A stretch of 64,000 nucleotides of DNA from Alphaproteobacteria bacterium UBA3612 (GTDB taxonomy: Bacteria > Pseudomonadota > Alphaproteobacteria > Sphingomonadales > Sphingomonadaceae): contig DFLT01000017.1 in the NCBI GenBank assembly GCA_002375465.1, positions 1 to 64,000 on the forward strand, in the 5' to 3' direction. Of this stretch, positions 60,856 through 64,000 are shown in pieces (position 1 is the stretch's first letter; each line of letters opens with the position of its first letter). The notes below the pieces were generated by a model that was not told the origin of the DNA, did not search any database, and worked only from the letters and a program-made list of their open reading frames with translations. The position numbers were made by a program, and so were the translations under genes.

Positions 60856-63054
60856 TTAGCTTTTCCCCCGCTTGCGGCCGGCTTTTTTGCGCCCACTATT
60901 GGCAACCTTGCCTTTACGCGCGGCACCCTTGCCGGTGCGCCCCTGTGCGGGCTTTTTGCGTCCGTGGCGCGGCGCCGGTGCGGGGGCGTCTCCCTCCAGC
61001 CGCTCGAAGCGAAGGCCGCCTGTGACGGGGTTGGCTTCGGCTAGGCGCAGCTCCAGCCTCTGTCCCAGCGTGAAGCTCTCGCCACTGCGCTCGCCGGTGA
61101 TCGTGCGGCTTGTCTCGTCGAATTCGTAATAATCCTGCCCCAGCGCCCGCATGGGCAGCAGGCCGTCGCCGCCGACGCCATCGACCGTCGCGAACAGGCC
61201 GTGGCGCGTGACGCCGGTAACGCGGGCGGTAACCACCTCGCCTTCACGCTCCGACAGATAGGCGGCGACATAGCGGTCGATCGTGTCGCGCTCGGCCTCC
61301 ATCGCACGCCGTTCGGTCTGCGAGATATGCTCGCTGATCATGCTCAGCTCATCGATCTCGCCAGCGGTCAATCCGCCCTCGCCCAGCCGATAGGCGCGCA
61401 CCAGCGCGCGGTGCACCAGCGTGTCGGAATAACGCCGGATGGGCGACGTAAAATGCGCGTAGCTGGCCAGCGAAAGCCCGAAATGGCCAAGATTGTCCGT
61501 GCCGTAATAGGCCTGGGTCTGGCTGCGCAGCACCTCCAGGCTGACCTGCTCGCGCAATAGCGGATCGTCGATATTGTCCAGAACCTTGGCGAACATGGCG
61601 GGCCGCACCACCTGCCCCTTCGCAAAGGGAATATCCAGCGTTTTCAGATATTCCCGCAGGGCGTCGATCTTTTCCGCGCTGGGCGTTTCATGCGCGCGAT
61701 AGACGACGGGGGATCGCTTCGCCTCCAGCGCCTTTGCCGCAGCGACATTCGCGGCGATCATGTAATCCTCGACCATGCGGTGCGCGTCCAGCCGCTCCCG
61801 CAGGCCGATGCCGGCTACGCGGCCCTGCTCGTCCAGCTCGATGCGCCGCTCCGGTAGCTCCAGCTCCAGCGGCTCGCGCCGCTGCCGTGCCTCGAACAGG
61901 GCACGCCAACAGGCCCACATCGCCTCTATGCCGGGATAGTCTGCTGCCGCCTCATAGGCGATGTTTGCCGCACAGCGGATTACAGCGCGGGTGAAGCGCC
62001 AGCCGGACAGGCTGCCGTCCGGCGCCACGTCCAGATGGCAGGCCATGACGGCGCGATCGTGATGCTCGACGATAGAGCAGGCACCCGCAGACAGCGCCTC
62101 CGGCAGCATGGGGACGACACGGTCGGGAAAATAGACCGAATTGCCGCGCTTACGCGCTTGACGGTCCAGCGCGGTGCCGGGGCGCACATAATAGGACACA
62201 TCGGCGATGGCGACGATTGCGTGCCAGCCGCCCTCCTCCTTCGCCTCTACCCACAGCGCATCGTCATGGTCGCGCGCGTCGGCGGGGTCGATTGTAATGA
62301 TGTCCAGGTGCCGCAGATCCTCGCGGCCCTCCCCCAGCGGCATCTCGGCCGCCCGCTCCGCCTGTTCCAGCACCTCCTCGGAAAAGACGTTCGGAATGCC
62401 CTTGGCATGAATGGCGATCAGAGAGATGGATTTTGGCGCGAACGGATCGCCGAGGCGCTCGGTCACGCTTGCCTTGCGACCCTCCGTGCGCGCCAGCACC
62501 AACTCCCCGTCATTCGCGCCGCCGGCATCCGACACGGGGACCGTCTTGCGGATTTTCTTGTCTGTCGGCTGCAGATACCAGCCGGATGCATCACGCCGCA
62601 AAATGCCCAGCATATCCTCTGCTGCGCGGCCGATCCGCTTCATGACATGGCCGCTATAGCCGCGCCCGGTCTCCTCGATACGGGCCAGCAGGCGGTCGCC
62701 CTCGCCCAGCGCGGCCTGTCGCGCTCGCTTGCCGCCGCCGCGCTGTTCGCGAACCCGCACGCGCGGCGGTGGATCGGCATGATCCCAATTGTCCGGCACG
62801 GCGAAAATGGCGCCATCCTCGACATGCGTCACGCGCAGGACAGCAACACGCGGCAGGCCGCCGCCTTCGTGCACTTTCCGGCCCGGCCCAAGGTCCAGCA
62901 CGCCATCGTCCGCCATGTCGCTCAACAGCGCCCGCAGGTCCCGCCGCTGATCGCCGCGCACACCGAACGCTTTCGCGATCTCTCGTTTGCCGACCGGCGT
63001 ATCGGACGATTTGACGAACTCCAGGATCGCGTCTCGGGTTGGAAGGTCGGTCAA
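60856..63054 (-). CDS. rnr: Ribonuclease R
   Basis: A 732-aa 3'-5' exoribonuclease. An N-terminal winged-helix region (AILEFVKSSDTPVGKREIAKAFG) is followed by cold-shock domains, the catalytic RNB domain with TIDPADARDHDDALWVE, and an S1 domain (VVTARVTGVTRHGLFATVDGVGGDGLLPMRALG). A Lys/Arg/Gly-rich tail ends the protein. It degrades structured RNA. The start is TTG 63054 with no in-frame ATG near the conserved N terminus. That TTG lies inside the stop of the Doc toxin gene (TTGA overlap), so rnr is translationally coupled to a toxin-antitoxin module. Confidence 0.94.
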   Translation of the reverse strand: MTDLPTRDAILEFVKSSDTPVGKREIAKAFGVRGDQRRDLRALLSDMADDGVLDLGPGRKVHEGGGLPRVAVLRVTHVEDGAIFAVPDNWDHADPPPRVRVREQRGGGKRARQAALGEGDRLLARIEETGRGYSGHVMKRIGRAAEDMLGILRRDASGWYLQPTDKKIRKTVPVSDAGGANDGELVLARTEGRKASVTERLGDPFAPKSISLIAIHAKGIPNVFSEEVLEQAERAAEMPLGEGREDLRHLDIITIDPADARDHDDALWVEAKEEGGWHAIVAIADVSYYVRPGTALDRQARKRGNSVYFPDRVVPMLPEALSAGACSIVEHHDRAVMACHLDVAPDGSLSGWRFTRAVIRCAANIAYEAAADYPGIEAMWACWRALFEARQRREPLELELPERRIELDEQGRVAGIGLRERLDAHRMVEDYMIAANVAAAKALEAKRSPVVYRAHETPSAEKIDALREYLKTLDIPFAKGQVVRPAMFAKVLDNIDDPLLREQVSLEVLRSQTQAYYGTDNLGHFGLSLASYAHFTSPIRRYSDTLVHRALVRAYRLGEGGLTAGEIDELSMISEHISQTERRAMEAERDTIDRYVAAYLSEREGEVVTARVTGVTRHGLFATVDGVGGDGLLPMRALGQDYYEFDETSRTITGERSGESFTLGQRLELRLAEANPVTGGLRFERLEGDAPAPAPRHGRKKPAQGRTGKGAARKGKVANSGRKKAGRKRGKS

Positions 63055-63434
63055 GAGACGATCCGCGCCCGGAACCAGGCGGCCACCTCGTCCTCGGTCA
63101 ATTTACCCGCTGCAAGCTCTAGCACCATGTTCGTGGCTTCGATCTTATCAAATTCGATCGACACCCCATTCAGCGACAGGAACAGACGGGCAGCAATCCA
63201 CGCCGTGCGCTTGTTTCCGTCCACAAACGGATGGTTTCGTGCAATACCAAATGCGTAGGAGGCTGCGAGCGATGCGGCATCCGGTGAGCCATAGGCGGCC
63301 AGGTTCAAGGGCTTTGCCAGCGCCGATACCAGCAAGGCAAGATCCCGCGTCCCCTCGCCGCCCTTATGCTCGGACAGCTGGCGGTCGTGTGAGGCGATGA
63401 TCGTTTGGATGACCAGCCAGCGCCACTCGCTCAC
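63051..63434 (-). CDS. doc: Death-on-curing (Doc/Fic-fold) toxin
   Basis: A 127-aa Fic-fold toxin. The active-site motif is NHPFVDGNKRTAW, matching the Doc type HxFx[D/N][A/G]NK[R]. Doc phosphorylates the elongation factor EF-Tu and stops translation. The start is GTG 63434, overlapping the antitoxin stop (GTGA). Its stop overlaps the rnr start, making an antitoxin-toxin-rnr run. All active-site residues appear intact. Confidence 0.92.
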   Translation of the reverse strand: MSEWRWLVIQTIIASHDRQLSEHKGGEGTRDLALLVSALAKPLNLAAYGSPDAASLAASYAFGIARNHPFVDGNKRTAWIAARLFLSLNGVSIEFDKIEATNMVLELAAGKLTEDEVAAWFRARIVS

Positions 63435-63661
63435 TTCGCCAGTACGCGAAGAATGTCGCGATCGTCGTTCATGATCCGCTCGGCATGCTTCATCTGCTCT
63501 TCGAACTCTGGGTCGTAAGGCGAGAGGCGATAACTACCATCGGGTGCCTCGGTCAGATAAAGGACGTCACCCTTGTCCGCCTTCAGGCGGGCGAGCACGT
63601 CCTTCGGAAAGATGGCTCCGACGGAATTACCGAAGCTGGTAAGTTTCAATGGCATGTTCAT
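63431..63661 (-). CDS. AbrB/MazE-type antitoxin
   Basis: A 76-aa protein with a SpoVT-AbrB DNA-binding N terminus (MPLKLTSFGNSVGAIFPKDVLARLKADKGDVLYLTE) and a helical, charged C terminus (EEQMKHAERIMNDDRDIL) suited to binding the toxin. It presumably represses its own promoter and neutralises Doc. The usual Doc partner is Phd, but AbrB-type partners are also known. ATG 63661 or 63655 is preferred over the longer frame to 63712. Confidence 0.85.
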   Translation of the reverse strand: MNMPLKLTSFGNSVGAIFPKDVLARLKADKGDVLYLTEAPDGSYRLSPYDPEFEEQMKHAERIMNDDRDILRVLAK

Positions 63662-63755
63662 CAGTTCGTTATAACAGATGTTCGTACACCTGCAAAGGGC
63701 GGACTGCTTCATTGACAGACAGCCGCTCTTCCCCCATATGCGCCGCCAGCATCAG

Positions 63756-63770
63756 TGTTGCAGTGCAACA
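63756..63770. promoter_or_regulatory. Palindrome between the antitoxin and the DEAD-box helicase gene
   Basis: TGTTGCAGTGCAACA is a perfect palindrome around one central base, 95 bp upstream of the antitoxin start. It is placed to be an operator of the toxin-antitoxin-rnr operon or of the divergent helicase. Confidence 0.45.
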
Positions 63771-63951
63771 TGATGGGTGAGCGGCGTGAAACGCCGGTGG
63801 CGAGATAGCCGCTGTTGAGCTCCTCCTTGGGATGCACCCTCTTCAAACGTCCTGTTTCACGCGGGGACGTCACCCGCGCGTGACGTGCTGCCGCTTTCGT
63901 GGCGCTGCGTCGGGCGCTCGCACGTTTTTGTGCGCACGAAAGATAAAATAC

Positions 63952-64000
63952 ATGACTAACTTCAAAGATATGAACCTCGCCGAGCCGCTGATGCGCGCAC
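63952..64000 (+). CDS. DEAD-box RNA helicase, N-terminal fragment at window end
   Basis: The window ends inside a gene beginning MTNFKDMNLAEPLMRA, the F-motif and Q-motif entry (xF.dm.L.epLmrA) typical of RhlE/DeaD-type DEAD-box RNA helicases. The helicase core lies beyond the window. A long leader of at least 180 nt, with several hairpin-forming segments (for example GTTTCACGCGGGGACGTCAC), precedes the start. Cold-induced RNA helicase genes often carry such leaders. Confidence 0.65.
   Translation, partial: MTNFKDMNLAEPLMRA

Overview
The window is high-GC bacterial chromosome from an alphaproteobacterium, most likely a member of the Sphingomonadales. This is inferred from the housekeeping content and order (mutM, ubiE, ubiB, coaBC and dut near rpsT and dnaA; nth beside a DUF2244 gene; lptC-lptA), from a DUF6491 lipoprotein, and from FixJ-type and Crp/Fnr regulators. 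No species can be named from sequence alone.

Layout. (1) 1-1821: the lower-GC edge of an island with a frameshifted uracil-DNA-glycosylase-like gene and an orphan AlpA-type regulator. (2) 1822-12694: a compact 10.9-kb integrated element in the 3' end of tRNA-Arg(CCG). It is bounded by a 49-bp direct repeat, and a 20-bp arm-type repeat lies just inside each end. Starting from the tRNA it encodes a small protein, a Toprim primase, a RepA-type helicase, an HNH nuclease, an HK97 prohead protease, a major capsid protein, a tail tape measure protein, regulators with clear operators, and a tyrosine integrase. No large terminase, portal, tail tube or lysis gene is visible, so it looks like a capsid-encoding phage satellite or a strongly reduced prophage. 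(3) 12829-16057: DUF6491 lipoprotein, nth, DUF2244, lptC-lptA and tRNA-Glu. (4) 16264-18811: a minimal lasso-peptide-type RiPP cluster (precursor, fused RRE/protease, macrolactam synthetase). (5) 19006-28870: a signalling block with two FixJ-like regulators, a PAS histidine kinase, a GGDEF-EAL protein, an EnvZ-like kinase, two Crp/Fnr regulators and an SDR. (6) 29119-32165: korAB, 2-oxoacid:ferredoxin oxidoreductase. (7) 32298-43755: mostly housekeeping (HDAC-like deacetylase, retropepsin, DsrE, MoeB/ThiF, dut, coaBC, ubiB, ubiE, mutM, rpsT, dnaA), with a HepT-MntA toxin-antitoxin pair wedged against coaBC. (8) 43791-47856: an O-antigen ligase and two glycosyltransferases. (9) 47853-53773: a tightly overlapping metabolic series up to xseB, ispA, coaD and an NYN protein. 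(10) 53849-59479: DUF445 and an RND efflux pair. (11) 59732-64000: small membrane and SIMPL proteins, rnr overlapped by a Doc toxin-antitoxin module, and the start of a DEAD-box helicase.

How parts work together. The element looks able to integrate, replicate and build a head, but not to package DNA alone. The lasso genes form one minus-strand unit with the precursor first. The signalling block mixes two-component, c-di-GMP and Crp/Fnr control next to the oxygen-sensitive KorAB enzyme. Two toxin-antitoxin modules share 4-nt overlaps with the starts of coaBC and rnr. The strongest candidates for something undescribed are the capsid-encoding element, the lasso cluster, the toxin-antitoxin/housekeeping couplings, and mutM with an apparent ATA start.
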